Position numbers and translations under genes: made by a program. Shown in pieces: positions 1-8,095 of a DNA stretch of 64,000 bases. Positions within the stretch are counted from its first letter, which is position 1; each line of letters starts with the position of its first letter. The stretch spans positions 62,001 to 126,000 of the forward strand of contig DATHXC010000002.1 of assembly GCA_035459965.1 (NCBI GenBank), in the 5' to 3' direction. This stretch comes from DATHXC01 sp035459965 (GTDB taxonomy: Bacteria > Pseudomonadota > Gammaproteobacteria > Burkholderiales > Methylophilaceae). The notes under the pieces are model-generated. The model searched no databases. It worked only from the letters and a program-made list of their open reading frames with translations, and was not told the origin of the DNA.

Positions 1-69
1 GTATACCTCATCGGATATGCCCATCATCATGGCTTCAAGCAGTAATCGGCTATCTGGTAATTGCGACAA
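1..69 (-). CDS. possible start of an unidentified gene (partial)
   Basis: An open frame runs off the left window edge on the minus strand. It would begin with TTG at 69, preceded eight bases upstream by AAAGG (78-82), a reasonable ribosome binding site. Only 23 codons are visible (beginning LSQLPDSRLLLEAM when read literally), too few to recognise a family. No ATG start is available in this frame before an upstream stop. This is a weak call that depends on the sequence to the left. Confidence 0.22.
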   Translation of the reverse strand, partial: MSQLPDSRLLLEAMMMGISDEVY

Positions 70-170
70 TTGACTAACCTTTATCTATTCATGAATCCGC
101 TTTAACAGCAATCAGCTGGGCATAGGCACCAATCCACGGATTTGGCGCCTAAATCCATCACTATTTGGTC

Positions 171-199
171 TTAGTATCTATCGCTGCTGGCCCTATAAT
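171..199 (+). promoter_or_regulatory. putative sigma70 promoter of the PilB-like ATPase gene
   Basis: A perfect -10 hexamer TATAAT lies at 194-199, about 30 bases upstream of the start codon. Seventeen bases before it is TTAGTA (171-176), a poor -35 match. The call rests mostly on the -10 element. Confidence 0.45.
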
Positions 200-228
200 C
201 GAAAGCATATTGAATTATGGAGTATGTC

Positions 229-2679
229 ATGATTAAACCAGCTTTCGAATGGCCGGCCCCGCCTTATTTTAATTTCGTGCTGGATGACCAGACCAAAGCC
301 GCTCACTCTTCGTCCGTAGAAAGTTGCCTGGTTTATTATAACAACGGCGATAAAGTCGTCGGCAAATTGACTGAGTTCTCACTTGACGAATCCATCGTCG
401 CTATCCAGCCTAAAGATAGTGATATTAGCGAACCGCTCAATCTCCAGCAAATAAAAAGCATACAGTTGCTGCAACCCCATCAGCTGGAACGTGACCAAGG
501 ATTCCTGGAGGTGCGTTCCGGTGAGTTGTTGCCAGCATTAGAGCGCCAGACCTACAGCGTAGAGTTCACCGATAATGAACTCATCGTGGGCTACACCATT
601 GGCCACATTAGCACCGATTATGGTTTGTATATCTACCCGGTCACCAAGAACGAAAAAGTCGTCCCCTGCTTTATCCCGCGCCATTCCATCAAAAGCTATA
701 AGGTTGGCCAGCTTATTGGTGAAATACTTTTGGAAGAAAAGCTCGCCAGCAAGGAAGATATCGAGGTAGCGCTTAAGCAACAGACAGACCTGCGCACCCA
801 GCGTATTGGCGATTACCTGTCTGAAAACCAAATCATCTCCATCGAGCAACTGACCCAGGCTATCCAGTACCAGGAAAAGCAGCCTATCCTCAAACTGGGC
901 GAAGCATTGCTGCAACTGGAGCTACTCACGCAAGACCAGCTGGGTGAAGCGCTGGAAAAGCAGAAAGAAAACCGCCAGACCCCGCTGGGCCAGATACTGC
1001 TGCAAATGGGCGTGATCGACGAGCGCACGCTCAAAGGCGCCATGGCCAAGAAGCTGAGCATTCCTTATGTCAGCCTCACCCAATTCAATTTCGACCTCAA
1101 CGCTATCAAGCTGGTCAATGCCGCGCTTGCCAAGAAAGAGATGCTGATCCCGTTGTGTGTCTACGAAGGCTCGCTGGTGGTCGCGCTGGAAAATCCGATG
1201 AACACGCGTGCCATTGAAGAGCTGCGCTTTACCACGCAGATGAAGGTATTGCCAGCGATGGCATCGCGCGAAGACATCCAGACGGCAATTATTGGCTGCT
1301 ACGGCGAGGCAGGAGGCTCTGGCAACCGGGAAACCGCTTATGATTTTGACCTGCCGGATGTAAACGAGCTAGGCATCAATGATCTGGCAACCCGGCTGTT
1401 CACCGAAGACAGCGACCGCGAACAATTAATTGAAGAAAAGCCGGTCACCGAATCGGATAACACCCTGGTGCAGCTGGTCAACAAGATGATCCTCGATGCG
1501 TATCGCGATGGTGTATCGGACATCCACATCGAAACCTATCCTGACAAGAAAAACACCCGTGTGCGTTTCCGCAAGGATGGCTCGCTGGTAGCCTATCTGG
1601 AAATACCTTCTAACTTTAGGAATGCGCTGATCTCGCGTATCAAGATCATGTCGCAACTGGACATTTCAGAGCGCCGCAAGCCGCAGGATGGCAAGCTGGA
1701 TTTCAAGCAGTTCGGCCCCGCCAATGTAGAGCTACGTGTTGCCACTATCCCCACTGCGGCCGGATTGGAAGATGTGGTCATGCGCGTGCTGGCTGCGGCC
1801 AAACCTGTGCCTGTAGATAAACTGGGGATAGATGCCGATAAGCTGGCTGTGCTAAAAAAACTCATTTCACAGCCTTATGGACTGATACTGGTTTGCGGAC
1901 CGACTGGCTCAGGTAAAACTACCACCCTGCACTCCTTGCTAGGCCATATCAACACCCCTGACCGCAAAATCTGGACAGCGGAAGATCCGGTTGAAATCAC
2001 CCAGGCCGGCCTCAGACAAGTACAGGTCAATGCCAAGATAGGCTGGACCTTCGCCGGCGCCATGCGTAGCTTTCTGCGGGCTGACCCGGATGTGATCATG
2101 GTCGGTGAAATGCGCGACCAGGAAACCACCAAGATCGGCATCGAAGCTTCGCTCACAGGTCACCTGGTGCTTTCCACACTCCACACCAACAGCGCACCAG
2201 AAAGTATTGTGCGTATGCTGGACCTGGGCATGGACCCATTCAACTTTGCCGATGCGCTATTAGCGATTCTGGCACAACGGCTTGCCAAGACGCTCTGCCC
2301 CAAATGCAAGGAAGCCTACACGCCGGAAGCCAGTGAAATCGAGGAGCTGGCGCTGGAATATATCGAAGGCACCAGATGGAACAAAGACGACATCATTGAA
2401 GAGTGGAGCAACACCCACAAGAAAGATGGAAAATTCACGCTCTACCATAGCAAAGGCTGCAAAGCCTGCAATGACACAGGCTACAAAGGCCGCCTCGGGC
2501 TATACGAGTTCATGACCATCAACCCTACCCTCAAACACCTGATCCAGACACGTGCACCGGTTACCGAACTGGTACATGAAGCACTGGAAGGCGGTATGCG
2601 CACCCTAAAGCAGGATGGCATAGGCAAGGTATTACAAGGCGCAACGGATATTGTGCAGGTAAGGGCGGTATGCGTTTAA
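229..2679 (+). CDS. GspE/PilB-family type II secretion / type IV pilus assembly ATPase
   Basis: A cytoplasmic hexameric ATPase of the secretion superfamily that powers pilus or pseudopilus assembly. Residues about 160-260 hold repeated LGxxLL...L..AL segments typical of the MshEN/T2SSE N-domain. The core has a Walker A GPTGSGKT near residue 557, a Walker B region DPDVIMVGEMRD near 619 and a zinc tetracysteine (CPKC near 690, CKAC near 744). About 150 N-terminal residues precede the MshEN part and match nothing I recognise, so the protein (816 aa) is longer than usual PilB. The ATG at 229 is preferred over the in-frame ATG at 217 because GGAG lies at the proper distance only from 229. No pilC, pilD or gsp genes are adjacent, so whether it serves pili, secretion or something else is open. 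Confidence 0.88.
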   Translation: MIKPAFEWPAPPYFNFVLDDQTKAAHSSSVESCLVYYNNGDKVVGKLTEFSLDESIVAIQPKDSDISEPLNLQQIKSIQLLQPHQLERDQGFLEVRSGELLPALERQTYSVEFTDNELIVGYTIGHISTDYGLYIYPVTKNEKVVPCFIPRHSIKSYKVGQLIGEILLEEKLASKEDIEVALKQQTDLRTQRIGDYLSENQIISIEQLTQAIQYQEKQPILKLGEALLQLELLTQDQLGEALEKQKENRQTPLGQILLQMGVIDERTLKGAMAKKLSIPYVSLTQFNFDLNAIKLVNAALAKKEMLIPLCVYEGSLVVALENPMNTRAIEELRFTTQMKVLPAMASREDIQTAIIGCYGEAGGSGNRETAYDFDLPDVNELGINDLATRLFTEDSDREQLIEEKPVTESDNTLVQLVNKMILDAYRDGVSDIHIETYPDKKNTRVRFRKDGSLVAYLEIPSNFRNALISRIKIMSQLDISERRKPQDGKLDFKQFGPANVELRVATIPTAAGLEDVVMRVLAAAKPVPVDKLGIDADKLAVLKKLISQPYGLILVCGPTGSGKTTTLHSLLGHINTPDRKIWTAEDPVEITQAGLRQVQVNAKIGWTFAGAMRSFLRADPDVIMVGEMRDQETTKIGIEASLTGHLVLSTLHTNSAPESIVRMLDLGMDPFNFADALLAILAQRLAKTLCPKCKEAYTPEASEIEELALEYIEGTRWNKDDIIEEWSNTHKKDGKFTLYHSKGCKACNDTGYKGRLGLYEFMTINPTLKHLIQTRAPVTELVHEALEGGMRTLKQDGIGKVLQGATDIVQVRAVCV

Positions 2680-2716
2680 TAAGGCTTTAGTCTAACTGGA
2701 GCTTTGATTAATAAAG

Positions 2717-2757
2717 CATGCTCTGCGAGCCAATAAGGACGGGCTTCACAGAGCATG
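2717..2757 (+). terminator. hairpin downstream of the PilB-like gene
   Basis: CATGCTCTG (2717-2725) and CAGAGCATG (2749-2757) form a stem extended by GCC/GGC pairs. It is followed by TATTTTTA, consistent with an intrinsic terminator for the plus-strand gene. Confidence 0.55.
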
Positions 2758-2780
2758 TATTTTTAGTCAATTACATATAA

Positions 2781-2814
2781 AAAAGGTGTGCAAACTAACA
2801 TTTGCACACCTTTT
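2781..2814. terminator. bidirectional intrinsic terminator
   Basis: A perfect 14-bp inverted repeat (AAAAGGTGTGCAAA at 2781-2794, TTTGCACACCTTTT at 2801-2814) with a six-base loop has A-rich and T-rich flanks. It lies between two convergent genes and can end transcription from both sides. Confidence 0.85.
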
Positions 2815-2848
2815 AATTTTTACCGCAAAAACTATTGCCAATAAGCGA

Positions 2849-3949
2849 TTAAGTTAACTGCAGGAATAAAGCAGTGCCCATCACAAATGCTGAGCTGATC
2901 CTGTCCTGGTTCTCCGCCAGATATTCATCCCCAGCTCTTTTCGGGCCATCGCCATAAGGCCATACATAATCGTCAATGACGATCCAGCCGCCAGCAACTA
3001 CATAGCCGGTCCATGCTTCAACGTCTGCCTTGGCAGCTTCGTAGCTGTGATTACCGTCAATGTGCAGGACAGCGATTTTTCCGCTGTAGTCTGTCGAACC
3101 GAAAGAATCCGTTGTGGCATTTTTTTCCGCGCCATAATGTTTGGCGCCTTTAGTTGAAGGCATGCGCAGGTAGTTAATATCGTTTTTGCTGTATGGCAGC
3201 AAATTCATTTCAAATACACGCAAGGCTTCGTCGCAGTCATATTGGGCAATACCGCTATCGACCAGGCCACCTTCGTCATTCTGAACCAGGTGGTCAGCTT
3301 CCCAGGGGTCTACACACAGGGTTTTGCCGATTCCATAGCACTGTGACAACCTGACCAGCACAAAGGCTGACTTGCCCCACCAGCTGCCAATTTCCACGAC
3401 ATCGCCTGATACGCTGTATTTTGCGATCTCACACAAGGCAGCGATTTTTTCATCGTCGCACATGCCGGAAATCACATTGCCGTGACGTGAAATCACTGCC
3501 AGCTCAAGCTCGGAAACCGAAGCTTTAGCCTCAACACTGGAAGCAATGGGTATTGCATGATGCAGGGTATTCTTCGCATGTTTGACAGCAGCGCGATAGC
3601 CGCTCAGCTCATCATTGACCGGCGAATCATTCACCAGCGCCACATCAGGATTGATGTCTTTCAGCATGCGTTTCAGGTAATTCCAGGCCACAGGGTTGGG
3701 CGAATAGATGCCGCCGATGTCATGGTCGGTAATAGCCTGTTTCAGCGCATCGTTGAAATCAGGCTCAGTGATATAAGGCAGGTAAGACCATGCCGGATAT
3801 TTTTCCTTGGATACATCGTAAGCCAGTGAGGATGAACCAATCACAGGCTGCCCTTCACGTTTGCACTTTTCCAGGTAATCCAGCGAGCGTGGCATGCCAG
3901 CTGGAAAAATCAGGGTAGGTTTGATAGCAGTAGTTTGAGCAGGATTCAT
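2849..3949 (-). CDS. class I SAM-dependent methyltransferase with extra N-terminal domain
   Basis: Residues about 150-366 form a Rossmann methyltransferase of the Methyltransf_24 / cephalosporin-hydroxylase-like type. It has a glycine-poor SAM loop VVEIGSWWGKSAF near 180-192, a carboxylate after strand 2 (CVDPWEADH), LHIDGNHSYE near 296 and a WIVIDDY strand near 326. The first 140 residues (TLIFPAGMPRS..., VIGSSSLAYD...) look like a Rossmann-like pre-ATP-grasp fold without an ATP-grasp domain. It is the last gene of the glycan operon, 64 bases after the GT2-radical SAM gene. By analogy with methylated viosamine clusters it may O- or N-methylate the glycan or its acyl chain. That role is inferred; the substrate is unknown. 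Confidence 0.75.
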   Translation of the reverse strand: MNPAQTTAIKPTLIFPAGMPRSLDYLEKCKREGQPVIGSSSLAYDVSKEKYPAWSYLPYITEPDFNDALKQAITDHDIGGIYSPNPVAWNYLKRMLKDINPDVALVNDSPVNDELSGYRAAVKHAKNTLHHAIPIASSVEAKASVSELELAVISRHGNVISGMCDDEKIAALCEIAKYSVSGDVVEIGSWWGKSAFVLVRLSQCYGIGKTLCVDPWEADHLVQNDEGGLVDSGIAQYDCDEALRVFEMNLLPYSKNDINYLRMPSTKGAKHYGAEKNATTDSFGSTDYSGKIAVLHIDGNHSYEAAKADVEAWTGYVVAGGWIVIDDYVWPYGDGPKRAGDEYLAENQDRISSAFVMGTALFLQLT

Positions 3950-4013
3950 GGTTTTTTCCTTAAAGTCTGTCTGTTTTTATGTGGCGTGACTTATTAAATG
4001 ATCAGTTGTTTTG

Positions 4014-6428
4014 CTAGATAATTAGTTGTTTCACAAGCCTGGACTCGTCTATCCCCAAGTCCATGAAGGATTGATAGATCAATGGCAGGTTCTGCACAGC
4101 GGCGATGACCACCGGGATATTCGAATTCAGCAACCGGTCGGGGCCGACGATATCGTGATCCATGAAGCGTTCGCCGATTCTTGATGCACGTGAATCGATG
4201 AAGTACTCCACGTCCACATCCTTGAAGAATGCGGATTTCTCTATCAGGTACTTGGATTGCCAGCCAGCACCCCAGATGGCGACTGTTTTATAAGCGGCTT
4301 TGTCTGCCAGGATGTGGCCAAGACCCAGCTCTTTCAGTGCCAGCTTGATCACCTGCTCCGATTCGGCATGGGCTTCGCTCAGGCGCTGACGCAGCAAGTC
4401 ATCGAAAAACACCAGGTGGCATTCGGCATCGGTAAGCAGGCCGTACATGACGATCATCGAGATCACTGCTTCCAGTTCGATAGTCTCGTGCTTGAAATCG
4501 CAGCTGATCTGGAAATTGCAATCAATCAGCTTGTAATCATGTACCAGCGAAATAAACGCCCTTACCTCTTCCAGCGAGTAATTGCCTTCGGTGAAGATAT
4601 ATTTAACCGTCACCTGGTTGGAATTAGCCTCCGCATACTTCTGCAGGTTCTTCATCGATTTGTTCAGGCTGGCCATACCACGTACCTTGGTATAGGTTTC
4701 GTCGGTACCTGCATCCACGCTGGTGGTCACGCTTATCTTGTCTTCTGCCAGCAGGCGTTGCACGGTTTTATTGTGCTTGACCGAGTTGGTCAGTACGCGT
4801 TGCGTCGCATTAGGGATATGCTCCACTGTTTTTTCCAGCATGGCATCGAAATCCTTGCCCACCACCGGCTCGCCACCACCCCATACCACGGTACCGCAGG
4901 TATCTAGGGCATTAGTATCCAGCAGCTTGTCCAGCAGGCGTTTCACATCATAATTGGCCTGCTTGCCGCCAAAATAGGTATCGCTGCAATAGCTGCATTT
5001 GAGGTTGCATACGGAGTGATATTCAAACGACAGGTATTTCACTTCCAGCTTGTCCAGCGCGCCCCACTCCTTGAATTCAAGGAACGGGCAACCGCTGCAA
5101 CCGGATTTTTCGCCAGCATTGATCTTGTTATGCAGGGTTTGCTTGGCCTTGAGGATGCGCGCAGGCGTGATGGGCGTGGCATTCAGCTCCGGCACATCCA
5201 TCAGCGAGACATCACCACGCATCTCACCATCGACAAAGAAGCGTTTGCAGCAAGTGCGGATCTGGTCCGGTGCCAGGAATACCGAGTGATGCAAATCGAT
5301 GCAACTCCAGCTTTTATTCATGATGTCACCTATATATAAACTAATGGACTGCGCTTTTTGCATGGCTGAAAGCGCAGAGTCCTGCATGTTGCGGATAAAC
5401 CTGTTTGCGATCTGGACATATTTGGTATCGGGTAGCGTGCCGGGCAAAAGTGACTCAACCGCGCCTGACAGCCAGGAAAAATCTTCATGCAGTCCAGTAT
5501 GCAATGCTGCATATAGCGCAGCTGCCTGTTCCTGTGTGCTCGCTCTGCGATAAATCTCGCGAGCGCGGGTAGCGATAGCCCCTGCCAATCCAGCCTGATA
5601 GGAGGCAAGTAACCAATCCCAGTTTGTGGAATGTGCCTGGGTAAAACGGCCTATTTCGGCCCATGCGCGCATGAAACCCTGGATATGCTTTAATGAAATT
5701 GTGTTGACGATAGAGTCTGCGCGCCAGCCCTTGAAGTACAGCACTTCATCCAGGTAAGCGATACGGCGCGCATGCCAGTACACCAGGTAGATATAGTCCA
5801 CATCCTCATGGTAGCCGGCAGCAAAAGCCAGGCCATTGTCCGCAATGAGTTGCCTGCGTACTGCGGTATAAATCACTGAGCCATCCATGCGCAGGGACAG
5901 GTACTCTTTCAACAGCCCCGTCTTGCTCAAGCTCAGTGCTGCCTGGTCACGCCGACCTGAGGCTGGTAATGATTGTGTGGATGCACTTGCTTCTGCGGAT
6001 AAATTCGACAAGGGAGTAAATGCCCAGTTGTAGCCTATGGCATCTACATCGTCTGCCTGGTTCCTAATATAGGTTTGTAGTTTGAGCAGTGCATCGTTTG
6101 CCAGCGTATCGTCGCTATCAAGAAATATCACCCACTCACCACGTGCTTGGGCTACGCCTAGATTCCTGGCGATTCCCGGCCCGGCATTGACTGGCGCCGG
6201 GATGATATGCAGGTTGGCATGGCTGGCGGCCAGGGTTGATGCAAGCTCAAAAGTCGCATCGGTAGAGTAATCATCGACCACGATGATTTCATAATTGGCT
6301 GAGTCGAACTGCTGCGCCAACAAACTCTCCAGGCAAGCCTCAATATCCCTGGCTGCATTGTAGGCAGGGATTACCACTGAAAATTGTGGTGGCTTAAAGC
6401 TTGCAGGAAGATGATTAGCAGTTGTCAT
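4014..6428 (-). CDS. fusion protein: GT2 glycosyltransferase + radical SAM enzyme
   Basis: An 804-residue two-enzyme protein. Residues about 14-340 are a GT-A family 2 glycosyltransferase (FSVVIPAYNAARD, IIVVDDYSTDAT, and the metal-binding FLDSDDT). A cysteine-containing linker follows (CIDLHHSVF near 375, TCCKRFF near 392, GCSGC near 446). The radical SAM core has the cluster motif CNLKCSYC near 476 and a GGGEP glycine motif (VVWGGGEPV). A C-terminal segment from about 712 (VAIWGAGWQSKYL) looks like a nucleotide-binding Rossmann domain found in sugar-modifying proteins. The start is four bases after the ACP stop, so translation is probably coupled. The radical SAM part could oxidise, epimerise or otherwise remodel the sugar or an acyl group; the exact reaction cannot be read from sequence. 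Confidence 0.85.
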   Translation of the reverse strand: MTTANHLPASFKPPQFSVVIPAYNAARDIEACLESLLAQQFDSANYEIIVVDDYSTDATFELASTLAASHANLHIIPAPVNAGPGIARNLGVAQARGEWVIFLDSDDTLANDALLKLQTYIRNQADDVDAIGYNWAFTPLSNLSAEASASTQSLPASGRRDQAALSLSKTGLLKEYLSLRMDGSVIYTAVRRQLIADNGLAFAAGYHEDVDYIYLVYWHARRIAYLDEVLYFKGWRADSIVNTISLKHIQGFMRAWAEIGRFTQAHSTNWDWLLASYQAGLAGAIATRAREIYRRASTQEQAAALYAALHTGLHEDFSWLSGAVESLLPGTLPDTKYVQIANRFIRNMQDSALSAMQKAQSISLYIGDIMNKSWSCIDLHHSVFLAPDQIRTCCKRFFVDGEMRGDVSLMDVPELNATPITPARILKAKQTLHNKINAGEKSGCSGCPFLEFKEWGALDKLEVKYLSFEYHSVCNLKCSYCSDTYFGGKQANYDVKRLLDKLLDTNALDTCGTVVWGGGEPVVGKDFDAMLEKTVEHIPNATQRVLTNSVKHNKTVQRLLAEDKISVTTSVDAGTDETYTKVRGMASLNKSMKNLQKYAEANSNQVTVKYIFTEGNYSLEEVRAFISLVHDYKLIDCNFQISCDFKHETIELEAVISMIVMYGLLTDAECHLVFFDDLLRQRLSEAHAESEQVIKLALKELGLGHILADKAAYKTVAIWGAGWQSKYLIEKSAFFKDVDVEYFIDSRASRIGERFMDHDIVGPDRLLNSNIPVVIAAVQNLPLIYQSFMDLGIDESRLVKQLII

Positions 6429-6432
6429 GGTA

Positions 6433-6696
6433 TTAAACCGTAGCGGCCACTTTTCGTTGGATCATGGCGACCAGCCCTTGTACCGAGCGGAACTCATCGG
6501 ACTCCATATCGGTATCGGCAATCTCGATATCGAACCTGGATTCAAGCTCAAGGATGAACTTGATAATGCCGATCGAATCGACAATCCCGGCCTTGAGGTA
6601 ATCGCTGGCATCATCGAAATCCTTGGGCAGCCTGGCTTTCTTTTCCAGCAGGCCTCGCACAAATGATTGAATATCGTTTTGCATGTCGTTATGCAT
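6433..6696 (-). CDS. acyl carrier protein
   Basis: An 87-residue acidic carrier protein. Ser41 in GIVDSIGI is the expected attachment point for 4'-phosphopantetheine, and the flanking helices fit the ACP fold (LLEKKARLPKDF..., FILELESRFDIEI, SVQGLVAMIQR). It lies between the oxidoreductase gene (2-base spacing) and the GT2-radical SAM gene (4-base spacing). It is therefore a dedicated carrier for this cluster and not the housekeeping fatty-acid ACP, which normally sits with fab genes. It probably accepts an acyl group from the AMP ligase and presents it to the hexapeptide acyltransferase. A second in-frame ATG at 6684 is possible but has no better ribosome binding site. Confidence 0.88.
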   Translation of the reverse strand: MHNDMQNDIQSFVRGLLEKKARLPKDFDDASDYLKAGIVDSIGIIKFILELESRFDIEIADTDMESDEFRSVQGLVAMIQRKVAATV

Positions 6697-6698
6697 AT

Positions 6699-8024
6699 TC
6701 AGAGCACTTCTACAAAGTCAGGTTTTTTGGATGTCCGGCGCAGGTTGCCCGCAGTCTTCTGATGCAATATTTCTTGTGTCTTAGCTACTGGCTCTGTCAT
6801 CGCTTTCAGCGTTTTATGCACATGGTGCTTGGTTGGTACTTCCTTGAGTGGCGGTTCCTTGCGGAGTGTATTCATCGGGTCGCCCACCACGCGCCAGGCT
6901 CGGCTTTTGGCGGAGGACACCATGGCTTCGAGAAAATGCATACCTTCGAGCGCCAGTTCGGCACTGAAAAACTCAGTGGATTGCCACTGGCCAGTGCGTT
7001 TGTACTGATGCAGACCATCGGCGATATCACTGTAAAGATTGGCAAAGGCCTCGACAAACCCGGCAGGATGCCCGGATTTGAAGCGGTTATAGCGGCGCTG
7101 GTTGGTGACTTCCACTTCACCGGCACGGTCCAGTATTTCACGGCGTCCATCCACGTATGACAGCATCAATTCTTCAGGGTTGACCTGGTACCACTCGGCA
7201 GAACCCTGGTCACCATAGATGCGGATCTTCAGGCCGTTACGATGGCCAAGTGCGGATTTGCTGAACCACAGCTGACCCTGCACATCGCCTGTATAACGTG
7301 CCAGGCAACTGGCGTTATCCACCACGCCGGAAAACCAGCCATAGTGGTTCTGGTCGGAAACCAGCTCTATAGGCTTTTGCCCGGTCAGGTAATGCACGAT
7401 CTGGTGCAGGTGTACTGCCAGGTCAAGGTGTAGGGTAGGAATATCGCCATCAGCCAGCCGCCAGGATTGCGGTACCGGTTTGTTGCCTTGCGCATCCAGG
7501 CGCACAAAACCTTCCTGTGGCATCTCCACCTGAAAATGCAGGATCTTGCCCAGCTTGCCGTCGGCGATTCGTTTCGCCAGTTCGCGCAGCATGGGGTAGC
7601 CGGAATAGTTGTAAGTCACGGCCAGGAAAGCATTCAACTCCTTGCGCAGGTTGAGCATGATCTGCGCCTGTGCGCTATTCACCGCCAGGGATTTTTCGCA
7701 AATCACGGGGATACCGGCACGCATGCAGGCCATGACACTCTCAAAGTGGGCTGGCGTTGGCGTGAGTATCACCACCGCATCCAGGTGGTCTTTCTCCATC
7801 TCCACCATTTCTTGCCAGGTATCGTAAGTACGATGCGGGCTGACACCATAGACGTGGGCAGTTTCATGGTTGACTGCTGCCGTCTTGCTGAAGCAGCCTG
7901 CGACCAGTTCCCACCGTCGGTCCATGCCACTGGAAACGAAGTGGGAGTAGCCCACAGCGGAATTAATGGAGCCACCGATGAAACCCAGTTGCAGTGGTGC
8001 TGCTTTTAATGATGTGTTGTGCAT
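6699..8024 (-). CDS. Gfo/Idh/MocA-family oxidoreductase
   Basis: A predicted NAD(P)-dependent sugar or acyl oxidoreductase of 441 residues. The N-terminal dinucleotide-binding segment has GFIGGSINSAVGYSH (14-28), and near residue 111 the family lysine lies in CEKSLA (the EKP-like motif). A C-terminal alpha/beta domain follows (GKLGKILHFQVEMPQ, VDNASCLARYTG). The last 50 or so residues are a basic tail beyond the family core. It sits two bases before the ACP gene in the glycan operon. It may reduce or oxidise a keto sugar, or an intermediate on the acyl side; the substrate is not evident. Confidence 0.85.
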   Translation of the reverse strand: MHNTSLKAAPLQLGFIGGSINSAVGYSHFVSSGMDRRWELVAGCFSKTAAVNHETAHVYGVSPHRTYDTWQEMVEMEKDHLDAVVILTPTPAHFESVMACMRAGIPVICEKSLAVNSAQAQIMLNLRKELNAFLAVTYNYSGYPMLRELAKRIADGKLGKILHFQVEMPQEGFVRLDAQGNKPVPQSWRLADGDIPTLHLDLAVHLHQIVHYLTGQKPIELVSDQNHYGWFSGVVDNASCLARYTGDVQGQLWFSKSALGHRNGLKIRIYGDQGSAEWYQVNPEELMLSYVDGRREILDRAGEVEVTNQRRYNRFKSGHPAGFVEAFANLYSDIADGLHQYKRTGQWQSTEFFSAELALEGMHFLEAMVSSAKSRAWRVVGDPMNTLRKEPPLKEVPTKHHVHKTLKAMTEPVAKTQEILHQKTAGNLRRTSKKPDFVEVL

Positions 8025-8095
8025 GATTCCCCCGCCTTTCAGCTTAATGCCTTATTTTTAAGGCTTCCTGATACAACCTGATTGGTCTTATCCAT

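Noticed and set aside
4257..4907. Plus-strand open frame of 216 codons
   Set aside because: It lies entirely opposite the radical SAM domain, which has intact motifs; an antisense shadow of codon bias.
8049..8064. Small hairpin GCCTTA-TTTT-TAAGGC after the AMP-ligase gene
   Set aside because: Stem of six mainly weak pairs without a following T-run; not a credible terminator and the operon appears to continue.
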